From Cyanothece sp. BG0011 (GTDB taxonomy: Bacteria; Cyanobacteriota; Cyanobacteriia; Cyanobacteriales; Microcystaceae): a DNA stretch of 37,689 nucleotides. Position 1 is the first letter of the stretch; every line of letters begins with the position of its first letter. Location of the stretch: contig NZ_PRLH01000147.1 in assembly GCF_003013815.1 (NCBI RefSeq), positions 1 through 37,689 on the forward strand. Reading direction: 5' to 3'. Position numbers and translations under genes: made by a program. Positions 15,492-23,863 of the stretch are shown here, one piece after another. A model generated the notes under the pieces. That model was not told where the DNA came from. It was given only the letters and a program-made list of their open reading frames with translations, and made no database searches.

Positions 15492-17500
15492 TAAAGATTG
15501 TAATCGAACACACATACTACACGAAAACCGTCAACGTGGCTATATTGGTCGCGTCTATGATCTACAAGACGAATCGCAGAACTGCACATATCAGGGCCAG
15601 AAAACCACGAACCGCCTCTCAGTACAGCATATGAATTATTTTGTCTATTTTTAGCTAAATTTGAGGGCTTAAATCCCATCCAAGCACTACCATCATTAGG
15701 GGCACCTTGATAATTATAATGAGAATTATCAGCGCACCATTCCCAGACATTACCGTGCATATCATATAATCCAAACCCATTGGGAGGAAAAGACCCCACA
15801 GGGGTCGTTTTTCCTCTTCTTATCCCCTTGTTTTCCTGTGCATAAACATAGCTACCATTGTAGTTAGCTAAGTCTGTTGTTATCGTCTCCCCAAAATAAA
15901 AGGGGGTTGTTGTGCCTGCACGACAAGCATATTCCCATTGTGCTTCACTGGGTAATTGATATATTCTAGGTATATTATCTTGTTGTGTTAGTTTAAAGAG
16001 TCTTTGACAAAACTCTACACAGTGATACCAGCTAACTTGTTGAACGGGATTTTTATTCCCTTTAAAATCCGAAGGATTGGGATCTAAATCATCATTAACT
16101 TTTAAATTAGTTTGAGAGGCTATAGCTTTCCATTGTTCTTGGGTAATGGCATATTTACTCATGAAAAAAGGTTGAAGAGTAACGAGATGTCGAGGACTAC
16201 ATTCTTTTAACCAATTAATATTAATCTTCTTAGATAACATCTTTATTTCTGCCTCACTTATTCCCATCATAAACTTACCCCCTGGTATTTTCATCATTTC
16301 TAGTTTCACTCCTCCTGGTAATATTTCTGTGAAACATTGTGCTTGTCTGATTTCACGGTTTATAATCTGTCCTCTTGCATTAACTTTTACTGTTTCAAAG
16401 GAAACTGTTTGTAAATAATTTTCTAAAGAATCGGGTTTCTTTTGAGGGGTTTGTATTTGTAAAGATGGAGGAACAAACGTTTTAGCAATTGGTTTTTTAA
16501 TAGTAGGTTGAGGGGTTACTATTGGTGAAACTGATGGTTGAGTTTCATCTAACTTTTGCAAATCATTTAATACTGCTGCTGCTGTTTGATAACGATCGCT
16601 TATATTCTGAGCTAACATTTTATCTAAAATAGCTGCTAACTTCGGATTTATAAGGATTCCCTGTTCTTGTGCGTATTCTTTCCATCGCCAATCACTATGA
16701 TTTTCATCTAATAATTTATCAATCGTATTGCCATATTCATCTTCATCATCGGGGAAACATTGAGTTAATAATCTAACTGCAGTTACCCCTAAACTATAAA
16801 TATCACTAGCCGGTTTTGCTCTCCCTTGCATTTGTTCTATTGCTGCATAACCCATTGTATAGATTTGGGTTCCTGCCATTGATTTCATGGTGGTACTAAC
16901 TTGTTTTGATGCACCAAAATCTATCAATACTAATTCTGCTGTATTTCCTTGTCTATAACTATTAGATGAAACCCGACGCATGATATTCTCTGGTTTAATA
17001 TCGCGGTGTAATATTTTTTGTTGATGGAGATAGTCTAAAACGGGTAATAATTCTTTTAAAAGTTGTTTGATTTTTTCCTCACTAAACCGTCCTTGTTGCC
17101 AAACTTCATCAAATAATGTATGACCTTCAATAAATTCTTGAACCAGATAAAAGTCATTATTATCTTCAAAATAACCATGAAGTTTAGGGATTTGGGGATG
17201 TTCTAATTCATAGAGACGTTTTGCTTCTCTTTTAAAGAGTTCTTTTGCTTTTTGTAAAGTACCACCTTGCATGGAAGTTACTAACTTTTTAATGACTCTT
17301 TTTTCATCCATTAAATGCAGATCATGGGCTAAATAAGTTCTACCAAAAGCACCTTCTCCAAGCTTTTTAATGATTTTATAGTGAACTTGAAACAAATATT
17401 TTTGACTGGTTTTACTTAAGTTTTCTCCGCAACCATGACAGTTTTTATTATTATCAGGATTTTCTGGATTATAACAACTAGGGTTAAGACAATAAAGCAT
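15491..17500 (-). CDS. Ser/Thr protein kinase fused to an FGE-sulfatase-like domain
   Basis: A 669-residue signalling protein. Order: four-cysteine zinc ribbon (C4, C9, C21, C24); Hanks-type kinase about 41-315 with GEGAFG 48-53, lysine K71, HRDIKPEN 165-172 and DFGASK 194-199; proline-rich linker about 320-360; then an FGE-sulfatase/SUMF1 domain about 390-665 with PGGKFMMG, QVSWYHCVEFC, LPSEAQWEYACRAG, MHGNVWEWC and RGGSW. The kinase residues are all present. In the second domain the first catalytic cysteine of true formylglycine-generating enzymes, expected right after GGSW, is replaced (GGSWFSG) while C639 could match the second; it is probably a binding domain rather than an oxidase. No transmembrane helix. 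The fusion is typical for multicellular and unicellular cyanobacteria; targets are unknown. Confidence 0.92.
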   Translation of the reverse strand: MLYCLNPSCYNPENPDNNKNCHGCGENLSKTSQKYLFQVHYKIIKKLGEGAFGRTYLAHDLHLMDEKRVIKKLVTSMQGGTLQKAKELFKREAKRLYELEHPQIPKLHGYFEDNNDFYLVQEFIEGHTLFDEVWQQGRFSEEKIKQLLKELLPVLDYLHQQKILHRDIKPENIMRRVSSNSYRQGNTAELVLIDFGASKQVSTTMKSMAGTQIYTMGYAAIEQMQGRAKPASDIYSLGVTAVRLLTQCFPDDEDEYGNTIDKLLDENHSDWRWKEYAQEQGILINPKLAAILDKMLAQNISDRYQTAAAVLNDLQKLDETQPSVSPIVTPQPTIKKPIAKTFVPPSLQIQTPQKKPDSLENYLQTVSFETVKVNARGQIINREIRQAQCFTEILPGGVKLEMMKIPGGKFMMGISEAEIKMLSKKININWLKECSPRHLVTLQPFFMSKYAITQEQWKAIASQTNLKVNDDLDPNPSDFKGNKNPVQQVSWYHCVEFCQRLFKLTQQDNIPRIYQLPSEAQWEYACRAGTTTPFYFGETITTDLANYNGSYVYAQENKGIRRGKTTPVGSFPPNGFGLYDMHGNVWEWCADNSHYNYQGAPNDGSAWMGFKPSNLAKNRQNNSYAVLRGGSWFSGPDMCSSAIRLVDHRRDQYSHVDGFRVVCVFDYNL

Positions 17501-17505
17501 AATTA

Positions 17506-17540
17506 ATAATTAATAACTGATAACTGATGACTGATAACTG
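17506..17540. repeat. Heptanucleotide tandem repeat (STRR type)
   Basis: Units ATAACTG, ATAACTG, ATGACTG, ATAACTG follow each other with period seven, preceded by a weaker ATAATTA unit. It lies between the divergent kinase/FGE gene and the DUF3067 gene, possibly within their promoters. Confidence 0.85.
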
Positions 17541-17591
17541 TTATTTCTGTTATAACCAATAAGAAGTAGTGTTGTGATGAAGGGAAAGAAG

Positions 17592-17906
17592 ATGACAGGA
17601 CAAGACCTACACCAATTATTGTACAGTAAATGGGGAAGATCCTACGATATGCAACTAAGAAAGGTTAAAGGTAAGATTTTTTGTCAAGTGATGTGGAAGT
17701 ATCTTGAACAAGCATCTTTCCCGATGACAGAACAAGAATACTTTGAACATTTGAATGCGATCGCAAACTACCTAACCGCTTGGGGAAGTCAACAACAAAT
17801 TATTAATTATTTAGAAACCACAAATGAACGTCCCCGTCTCGGAAAAGCAGTAAGTATTCCCCTCGACTTAGGGGAAAAAAGTTCAGAATGGATTTTAGAT
17901 GAGTAA
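17592..17906 (+). CDS. DUF3067 family protein
   Basis: A 104-residue soluble protein of a family conserved in cyanobacteria and plastid-bearing eukaryotes (from memory). The family opening MTGQDLHQLLYSKWGRSYD is followed by VKGKIFCQVMWKYLEQASFP and a LTAWGSQQQIINYLETT segment, ending in a short PLDLGEKSSEW tail. GTG 17574 and ATG 17577 are also in frame, but ATG 17592 matches the family start and has a purine-rich stretch (GGGAAAGAAG) ahead. Function is unknown. The DUF2993 gene follows 44 bases later on the same strand. Confidence 0.8.
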   Translation: MTGQDLHQLLYSKWGRSYDMQLRKVKGKIFCQVMWKYLEQASFPMTEQEYFEHLNAIANYLTAWGSQQQIINYLETTNERPRLGKAVSIPLDLGEKSSEWILDE

Positions 17907-17950
17907 TTCTATGTTACCCTCTATAAAAATGAATTGAATAATCTAGTTTT

Positions 17951-18754
17951 ATGGAAGTTTTTACGATTTTTTTGTCGAGTTTAATCACCATTCTTTCCCC
18001 TATCGGGTTTGTGGTGGATACGGTAGTGGCGAATCGATTACGATCGCAAGTTTCGAGTGTAGAGGAGTTAGCCGTTAGGATTGATAATACCCCCAGTTAT
18101 CAAGCGGTATCAGGAAAAATTGATCGGGTACGCATTGCTAGTCGTGGCATAGAGATTATTGACAATTTAAGAATAGATACTTTTGATTTAGAAACCGATC
18201 CCATTGACATTAATATTAATAAAGTTCAAGAATTAGCAGGAATTAAAAGTATCCAATCTTCTCTCAATAAACCCTTTCAAGGGGCTTTTCGTCTGGTTAT
18301 AGAAGAAGATGATCTCAATTCAGCCTTAAAAGCTTATAGTATTAGAGAACAATTACAAGGGTTAATTGACACTATTTTACCTCCCGAAGCCCCTCGCTTT
18401 AAAATTTTAAAATTACAGATTAATTTTATGACAGAAAATCGCCTAGCTTTAGAAATTGAATTAGAACAAGAAGGTGCAGAAGGAGAAGACCCCACGAAGT
18501 TAGATATTTCAGCACAAGTTGCTTTTGCCATAGAACAAGGAAAAAAGATTAAATTAACCGATCTAACGGCGATTATTAATGATAGAAAACTCTCTTCACG
18601 ATTTGCTAATATAATATTGGCAGGGATTAGTGAGCGATTAACCCTAGATATTTTCGCCGATCAAGGATTTTTCGTGAGAATTTTAAACGTCAATCTTAAC
18701 GACGAAACCCTCGATATTGCTGCCTTTTTTCGCCTGAGTCCATCGGAAGAATAA
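17951..18754 (+). CDS. DUF2993 (LmeA-like) exported lipid-binding-type protein
   Basis: A 267-residue protein. The N-terminus MEVFTIFLSSLITILSPIGF is hydrophobic, a signal peptide or anchor. Then VVANRLRSQVSSVEELAVRI, ASRGIEI and FDLETDPIDIN follow the DUF2993 pattern, which in actinobacterial LmeA binds phospholipid in the periplasm. The middle, with LKAYSIREQLQGLI and APRFKILKLQINF, and the C-terminal repeat of beta strands (SSRFANIILAGISERL..ADQGFFVRILNVNL) are consistent with an elongated lipid-binding barrel. Cyanobacterial versions have no proven role. Hydrophilic glutamate-rich patch EQEGAEGEDPTK sits in a loop. ATG at 17951 is the only start that keeps the hydrophobic N-terminus. Confidence 0.85.
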   Translation: MEVFTIFLSSLITILSPIGFVVDTVVANRLRSQVSSVEELAVRIDNTPSYQAVSGKIDRVRIASRGIEIIDNLRIDTFDLETDPIDININKVQELAGIKSIQSSLNKPFQGAFRLVIEEDDLNSALKAYSIREQLQGLIDTILPPEAPRFKILKLQINFMTENRLALEIELEQEGAEGEDPTKLDISAQVAFAIEQGKKIKLTDLTAIINDRKLSSRFANIILAGISERLTLDIFADQGFFVRILNVNLNDETLDIAAFFRLSPSEE

Positions 18755-18788
18755 TTAAAGATTAATGATTAATTATTAATTCTTAATC
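18754..18788. repeat. Heptanucleotide tandem repeat (STRR type)
   Basis: ATTAAAG, ATTAATG, ATTAATT, ATTAATT, CTTAATC, five units of seven bases, start on the last base of the DUF2993 stop codon. It separates this gene from the GerMN gene. Confidence 0.8.
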
Positions 18789-18857
18789 ATCCCACCAGGA
18801 ACTGTTATCTACGCTAGAATCGTCGTGAAGATAAAAAACAGTTAAGAGGAAAATAAT

Positions 18858-19457
18858 ATGCAAGATAATAATCATCAAAAAGGTTCCTCTATTGGCTTTA
18901 TTGCGGGAATTATCGCAGCCATGCTAACCACTGGAACCGTAGTTACTTGGTGGGCCGTTCATACGTTAACTAATTCGACTGATACCCCCACCCCCACAGA
19001 AAGTCCGGTGAGTCAACCGGCTGAAACTGAACAACGAGGACAAGTTTACTGGTTGGATGCCACCGGCGATCGCTTAAAATTAGAGGAGACTCCTTTAACC
19101 CTAGAAAAGTCTCTAACAGACCAACAAGTGTTAGAAACTGCCATGAAAGACTTATTATCGGGTCCTGAGGGGTCTGAAAATGACACCACCATTCCCTCAG
19201 AAACCAAGCTATTAAGCCTTAAATTAGACGACAAAGGAGTTCATCTTAATCTCTCCTCAGAATTTACCACCGGCGGCGGTAGTGCATCCATGATGGGACG
19301 GTTAGCGCAACTATTGTACACTGCCACCAGTTTAGATGAGAACGCTAAAGTCTGGTTATCTATTGACGGCGAACCCTTAGAAGTATTAGGGGGAGAGGGG
19401 TTAATGATAGAACAACCCATGACTCGTCAGTGGTTTGACGAGAATTTTGAGTTATAA
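18858..19457 (+). CDS. GerMN domain protein, membrane-anchored
   Basis: A 199-residue protein with an N-terminal anchor at about 11-35 (IGFIAGIIAAMLTTGTVVTW), a threonine/proline-rich linker (TDTPTPTESPVSQP) and a GerMN domain at about 58-185: VYWLDATGDRL, LEETPLTLEKSL, DLLSGPEG, TKLLSLKLDDKGVHLNLS, and AQLLYTATSLDENAKVWLSI. GerMN modules occur in spore germination protein GerM and in exported bacterial proteins where they probably bind peptidoglycan or protein partners; here the protein would face the periplasm. Start supported by GAGG six to eight bases upstream of the ATG. Genes on either side are also exported-type proteins. Confidence 0.88.
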   Translation: MQDNNHQKGSSIGFIAGIIAAMLTTGTVVTWWAVHTLTNSTDTPTPTESPVSQPAETEQRGQVYWLDATGDRLKLEETPLTLEKSLTDQQVLETAMKDLLSGPEGSENDTTIPSETKLLSLKLDDKGVHLNLSSEFTTGGGSASMMGRLAQLLYTATSLDENAKVWLSIDGEPLEVLGGEGLMIEQPMTRQWFDENFEL

Positions 19458-19532
19458 ACGGAACTTAAGCGAATCTTTTGTTAGAATCCTAGTGATTTAT
19501 TTATTTGGGTTTTAATACTGTCTAAAACAGTT

Positions 19533-20075
19533 ATGATCATGTCATTAAATCGTGTATTTCGTGGGTTGGGAGTGTTTCCAGTTTCTCTGGGTTTATTGCT
19601 GTTTACAGTGCCTGTAAAAGCCGGTAATTGGAACCAGTTTAGTGTGTGTATTACTCAACTAGAAAAGTTTGATGTCTCAGGGGACGATGCGTCGATTGCT
19701 TGTTCTGATGCATTGATTCCTAAAGAATTATCAGAATGTGTCAGTATTATAGCAAATGCAACTCCTATCAATGGAAATGACTCCGTAAGAGCTTGTTTCC
19801 AAGTCAGACGGCCTATTGATTTAGGAAACTGTGTTGCTGATATTTATAATGCGCTTCCTAATTTAGCCGTCGTCGACCCAGAAACGGATACGGAAGAAAT
19901 CAATTTATTAACATTATTAAATTCCTGTCGAACCAGTTTACGGCCGGGTTTTTATTCTGAATGTGTCATTGCGACTGCTAGGGAAGTCAGTGATATGAGT
20001 CCCGTTAGAGCGATGGATATCTGTCTCTCTGCACAAGATTTTCCTCGCAGTTTGTTTCCTGCGTATAATGAATAA
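19533..20075 (+). CDS. Secreted protein with four two-cysteine repeats
   Basis: Not recognised as a named family. 180 residues; signal peptide to about residue 30 (hydrophobic VFPVSLGLLLFTVPVKA, cleavage likely at VKA-GN). The mature part has eight cysteines: 39, 57, 69, 88, 100, 132, 144, 164. They form four units; the distance between the last cysteine of one unit and the first of the next is always twelve (57-69, 88-100, 132-144). Within units the two cysteines are 18, 19, 32 and 20 apart; the third unit carries an acidic insertion (VVDPETDTEEIN). Each unit reads roughly C-V-x-x-I-x..A-x-x-A-C. Disulfide bonds in the periplasm are likely. MIMSL leaves two possible ATG starts (19533, 19539). 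Confidence 0.75.
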   Translation: MIMSLNRVFRGLGVFPVSLGLLLFTVPVKAGNWNQFSVCITQLEKFDVSGDDASIACSDALIPKELSECVSIIANATPINGNDSVRACFQVRRPIDLGNCVADIYNALPNLAVVDPETDTEEINLLTLLNSCRTSLRPGFYSECVIATAREVSDMSPVRAMDICLSAQDFPRSLFPAYNE

Positions 20076-20101
20076 TTGTTATATTACACATAACAAATAT
20101 G

Positions 20102-20129
20102 GTAGGGGTCAACGGCCGTTGACCCCTAC
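20102..20129. repeat. Perfect 28-bp palindrome, possible terminator
   Basis: GTAGGGGTCAACGG (20102-20115) is followed directly by its exact reverse complement (20116-20129), then TTT. It lies 26 bases after the cysteine-repeat gene and 26 before lnt. A variant with TTAACGG in the arm is at 27054-27075, so this is a dispersed palindromic repeat. Confidence 0.9.
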
Positions 20130-20155
20130 TTTCTGTTAATTATTAACGGCTAACT

Positions 20156-21727
20156 ATGAAATTTGTATTAACTGCTATTAGTGGTTTATTAATGGGCTTG
20201 ACAACGGCTCCTTTTTCTGCTTTTTATTTGGCTTGGATCGCGTTAATTCCTTTATGGTTGTTGACTGTATCTAATAACAAAAGTTACTATCAAAAAAAGT
20301 CACTATTCAGCAATATTATTGTTAATAAAAAAACAGCGATCGCTTTTGTTTGGGGATTCGCTTATCATGGATTCGGTTTATTTTGGATCACGGGTATTCA
20401 TCCCATGACTTGGATGGGAGTGCCTTGGCTATTTAGTTTATTAATTGCCCTTTTTTGTTGGTTATTTATTACCATTTGGGGAGCAATATTAGTGACAGTT
20501 TGGTCAATCATTTTTCGTTTGTTTATGGGGACAAAGGGGACAATAATTAAAAATAATATTTTACAAGCTATTATAAGGGTAATTTTTGGGGTAGCGATTT
20601 GGTGTTTATTAGAATTATTGTGGAATCAAGGTGCATTATGGTGGACTTCTTTATCTTATACTCAAAGTCCTAATAATTTAATCATTTTACAACTAACAAA
20701 GTTATCAGGTTATTCTACTGTTACTGCTGCTATTGTAGGTATTAATGGGTTATTGGCAGAGTCTATTTTAATTTATTATCAAAATAAAAAACAATATTTT
20801 TTATTAATTTTTACTTCTTTGATAGGAATTACTGCGTTACATCTAGGGGGACTTTATTTATATATGCAACCCTTAATGAATAATGTCGATCAAGCCATCA
20901 ATGTGGGCATTATTCAAGGGAATATTCCTAATACTATAAAACTCTATCCCGAAGGATGGAAAAAGGCCATTGAAGGCTATACAAAAGGCTATAAAAAACT
21001 CAGTAATCAAAAGGTTGACTTAATCATTACACCTGAAACAGCTTTACCCTTTGATCTGGATTATATTGTTAATAATAGTTCCTTTTATTCGGCTATTTTA
21101 GATCAGCAAGTTCCCGTAATTCTGGGAGCATTTGGGAGTAACAATACCAGTTATACCAATAGTCTATTCATGATAGATGAAACAGGAAAAATAATGAGTC
21201 GTTTTGATAAAGTAAAATTAGTTCCCCTTGGGGAATATATTCCGTTTGAGGATATTTTAGGAAAACTAATTGATAGATTATCTCCCTTAGATAGTCATTT
21301 AGTAGCAGGAAATACCGAGCAAAAATTTAAGACACCTTTTGGTCAAGCAATCACAGGAATTTGTTATGAATCTGCATTTAGTGAACATTTTCGCCGTCAA
21401 GCAAAAGCCGGTGGACAGTTTATCATTACGGCTTCTAATAATGCCCATTATAGTGAAATTATGCCCGCACAACATCACGCACAAGATGTTATTCGCGCTG
21501 TTGAAACTGATAGATGGATGGCAAGGGCAACTAATACTGGTTATTCTGCTATTGTTAACCCAAAAGGGGACACTTTATGGATATCAGATATCAATACTTA
21601 TGAGTTACATCAAGGGGTTATTTACCCTAGAAATACCAAAACTTTATATGTAAAATGGGGTGACTGGTTAACCCTTGGTTTAGGTATTGTTGCAGGGATA
21701 TTATGGTTAACAAAGTTAGTTTTATGA
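20156..21727 (+). CDS. lnt: Apolipoprotein N-acyltransferase
   Basis: Adds the third acyl chain to the N-terminal cysteine of lipoproteins in the inner membrane, using phospholipid as donor. The 523-residue protein has six or more hydrophobic helices in about 1-240 and a nitrilase-like periplasmic domain about 245-495, ending in a last helix (WLTLGLGIVAGILWL). Catalytic triad is intact: E294 in ITPETALPF, K352 in RFDKVKLVPLGEY, C403 in GICYES. Length is typical. It follows a palindrome, and the coiled-coil gene begins 56 bases after it. A BMP-type lipoprotein encoded downstream (24463) is one likely substrate. Confidence 0.95.
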   Translation: MKFVLTAISGLLMGLTTAPFSAFYLAWIALIPLWLLTVSNNKSYYQKKSLFSNIIVNKKTAIAFVWGFAYHGFGLFWITGIHPMTWMGVPWLFSLLIALFCWLFITIWGAILVTVWSIIFRLFMGTKGTIIKNNILQAIIRVIFGVAIWCLLELLWNQGALWWTSLSYTQSPNNLIILQLTKLSGYSTVTAAIVGINGLLAESILIYYQNKKQYFLLIFTSLIGITALHLGGLYLYMQPLMNNVDQAINVGIIQGNIPNTIKLYPEGWKKAIEGYTKGYKKLSNQKVDLIITPETALPFDLDYIVNNSSFYSAILDQQVPVILGAFGSNNTSYTNSLFMIDETGKIMSRFDKVKLVPLGEYIPFEDILGKLIDRLSPLDSHLVAGNTEQKFKTPFGQAITGICYESAFSEHFRRQAKAGGQFIITASNNAHYSEIMPAQHHAQDVIRAVETDRWMARATNTGYSAIVNPKGDTLWISDINTYELHQGVIYPRNTKTLYVKWGDWLTLGLGIVAGILWLTKLVL

Positions 21728-21783
21728 TAATCATTCCTGAAGATTGGGAATACTAATTATAAGTGTACTTATGATGATGAATT

Positions 21784-22899
21784 ATGAAACTAAAACGAAT
21801 AGCTTGGGGTTTAGGAATAACCACGGTTACCACTGCTGGTTTAGTGGGACTTATTTCCCTAGTAAACTTACCCTATCCTATGATACGTCGTCCCGTCTCA
21901 AAAGTTGCCCCACTGTTATTATTACCCAGTTATATTGAAATGGATCATCACTATCGAGAAGCGATCGCCCATGTTGAACAAGCGGATCAACTGATTCATC
22001 ATGTTTCTAGTTTTGATGATATCAAATTAGGGGAAGAAAAGGTTAAATTAGCACAAGAAAATTTAGATAAATTGCCTGTTTGGTTCATTGGTTATGAACC
22101 CAAAAGATATTGTCAAATGTTTAGTTGCAGTTGGCAGTTTACCATTGATGAATTTGAAGCGGCTAGAAAGAAAATAGGCAGAATGGAAGCAATTATTTTT
22201 CAACAAAAAAATGCTTTTAATACCTATCAACAAGCAGAAACTAATTTACAACAAGCTAAACAAAACTATCAACAAGCTACTCAACTAAAAGAAAAACAAA
22301 CCATTGTTACCAGTTGGCAGCAATCTTTAGATGAATTACAACAGTTACCCCCTCAAACCTTTGCAGCTACTTTAGTTAGTTCAAAATTAGATAGTTATCA
22401 AAGAGACTTTCAAGCTGTCACAGGAACCATAACAGCAAAAGAAAGAACAAATACAATGATAAGCGCAGCGAAAAACTTTTCTTTATCAGCCACAAAACTC
22501 TGTGAAAATCCCCCCCATTCGGTGGATAAATGGGAAGAATGTCAACAACTTTGGCAAAAAGCCATTACTCGTTTAGAAACCATTTCTCAAGATGATCTAG
22601 GGTATTTAGAAACTCAAGCTTTATTAGCAGAATATGAAACCAATTCTAGTCTAGTCAAACTACAGAGTAAAGCCGAAAAAGAATCAGTTGAAGCCTTAGA
22701 AATGGCTAAAAAAGATATCCAAAGTTTACAAGAACAATTTGCCGATGGAGTTGAACCCAATGAACGAAAACTATTTATCACTAAAATGCAAGGAAATATG
22801 GAAAAATTGAAACAAGTTAAAACAGGAACCACTGCTTATAATGAAGCACAACAATTATTATCATTAGCCGAAGCTAAACTAAAAGAAGCCACACAGTAA
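21784..22899 (+). CDS. Coiled-coil protein with N-terminal membrane anchor
   Basis: Unassigned. 371 residues. A single hydrophobic segment at about 8-28 (GLGITTVTTAGLVGLISLV) follows MKLKRIAW, so it is an anchor or uncleaved signal with the body in the periplasm. After that, helical heptad-like segments dominate: about 55-95, 123-180 (QQAETNLQQAKQNYQQAT) and 280-370 (KAEKESVEALEMAKKDIQSL), ending LLSLAEAKLKEATQ. Two cysteine pairs (YCQMFSC; LCENPP..EECQQL) may form disulfides. Similar anchored coiled-coil proteins are found in other cyanobacteria by my recollection; no function is known to me. It is co-directional with lnt and mazG. Confidence 0.7.
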   Translation: MKLKRIAWGLGITTVTTAGLVGLISLVNLPYPMIRRPVSKVAPLLLLPSYIEMDHHYREAIAHVEQADQLIHHVSSFDDIKLGEEKVKLAQENLDKLPVWFIGYEPKRYCQMFSCSWQFTIDEFEAARKKIGRMEAIIFQQKNAFNTYQQAETNLQQAKQNYQQATQLKEKQTIVTSWQQSLDELQQLPPQTFAATLVSSKLDSYQRDFQAVTGTITAKERTNTMISAAKNFSLSATKLCENPPHSVDKWEECQQLWQKAITRLETISQDDLGYLETQALLAEYETNSSLVKLQSKAEKESVEALEMAKKDIQSLQEQFADGVEPNERKLFITKMQGNMEKLKQVKTGTTAYNEAQQLLSLAEAKLKEATQ

Positions 22900-22970
22900 A
22901 TTAAAGAAAATGATTGAAAAAAAAGCAAACTTGGTTAACAATAGGTAAGTGAGTTTTATGATTATTATTG

Positions 22971-23804
22971 ATGTCTAACCCTCAAACCAGCCAAACTCAA
23001 ACCTACCACGCCATATTAGACGCATTAAACCATCTTGTTGATGTGGTGGCAAAACTGCGATCGCCTGACGGGGGATGTCCCTGGGATCTCGCCCAAACCC
23101 CTCAAACTTTGATACCCTATGTCATAGAAGAAGCCTATGAAGTGGTTCATGCCATTAGAAGCGAGGATCAAGAGGCTATTGTAGAAGAGTTAGGGGACTT
23201 ATTATTACAAGTGGTATTACAAGCACAAATAGCCCAAGATTACGGTTATTTTAGTTTACAAGAAGTCGCCGAAGGTATCACCGAAAAATTGATCCGTCGT
23301 CATCCTCATGTGTTTGGAAATGTAGCGGTAGAAAATAGCGAAGAAGTGCGTGAAAATTGGGAGAAAATTAAAGCAGAAGAGAAAGGAGAAACCCCAGAAA
23401 TGGCTCAATTATTGAGTCGGAAACTAGAAAGATATAATCGAAGTTTACCCCCTTTAATGGCCAGTAGTAAAATCTCAGTTAAAGCAGCAAAAGCAGGGTT
23501 TGAATGGAAAACAGTAGACGGGGTTTGGGAAAAATTCAATGAAGAATTAACGGAGTTTAAAGAATCATTAGAAACCGATAATAAAGCTCATCAACAATCA
23601 GAATTAGGGGATTTATTATTTACTATTATTAATATTGCAAGATGGTATGGTTTGGATGCTTCAGAAGCTTTAGCAGGAACCAATGAAAGGTTTATTCAAC
23701 GACTGTCTACAATGGAAAAATTTGCCGATCGCTCTTTAACGGATTATTCCATAGAAGAATTAGAAAAGCTTTGGCAACAAGCTAAAAAACAACTGAAGCA
23801 GTAA
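22971..23804 (+). CDS. mazG: Nucleoside triphosphate pyrophosphohydrolase MazG
   Basis: Hydrolyses NTPs or dNTPs to the monophosphate and pyrophosphate, cleaning the pool of damaged nucleotides and influencing (p)ppGpp. 277 residues with two MazG domains: the first around 30-115 contains CPWDLAQTPQTLIPYVIEEA and the metal-binding helix pair EEAYEV..EELGDLL; the second around 165-265 has AGFEWKTVDGVWEKFNEELT, then ELGDLLFTIINIARW. The ExxE...ExxD ligand patterns are complete in both. The frame extends one codon to a TTG at 22968; ATG at 22971 is taken. A signal peptidase gene follows 59 bases downstream. Confidence 0.94.
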   Translation: MSNPQTSQTQTYHAILDALNHLVDVVAKLRSPDGGCPWDLAQTPQTLIPYVIEEAYEVVHAIRSEDQEAIVEELGDLLLQVVLQAQIAQDYGYFSLQEVAEGITEKLIRRHPHVFGNVAVENSEEVRENWEKIKAEEKGETPEMAQLLSRKLERYNRSLPPLMASSKISVKAAKAGFEWKTVDGVWEKFNEELTEFKESLETDNKAHQQSELGDLLFTIINIARWYGLDASEALAGTNERFIQRLSTMEKFADRSLTDYSIEELEKLWQQAKKQLKQ

Positions 23805-23863
23805 ACCGATAGCTGACTGACTCGAAACAGGTTATAATTTAAAAAGAAACTCAACTTATTTCT

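Noticed and set aside
21339-21938. Plus-strand frames of 104 and 64 codons in and after lnt
   Set aside because: Out-of-frame shadows of lnt and of the following coiled-coil gene.
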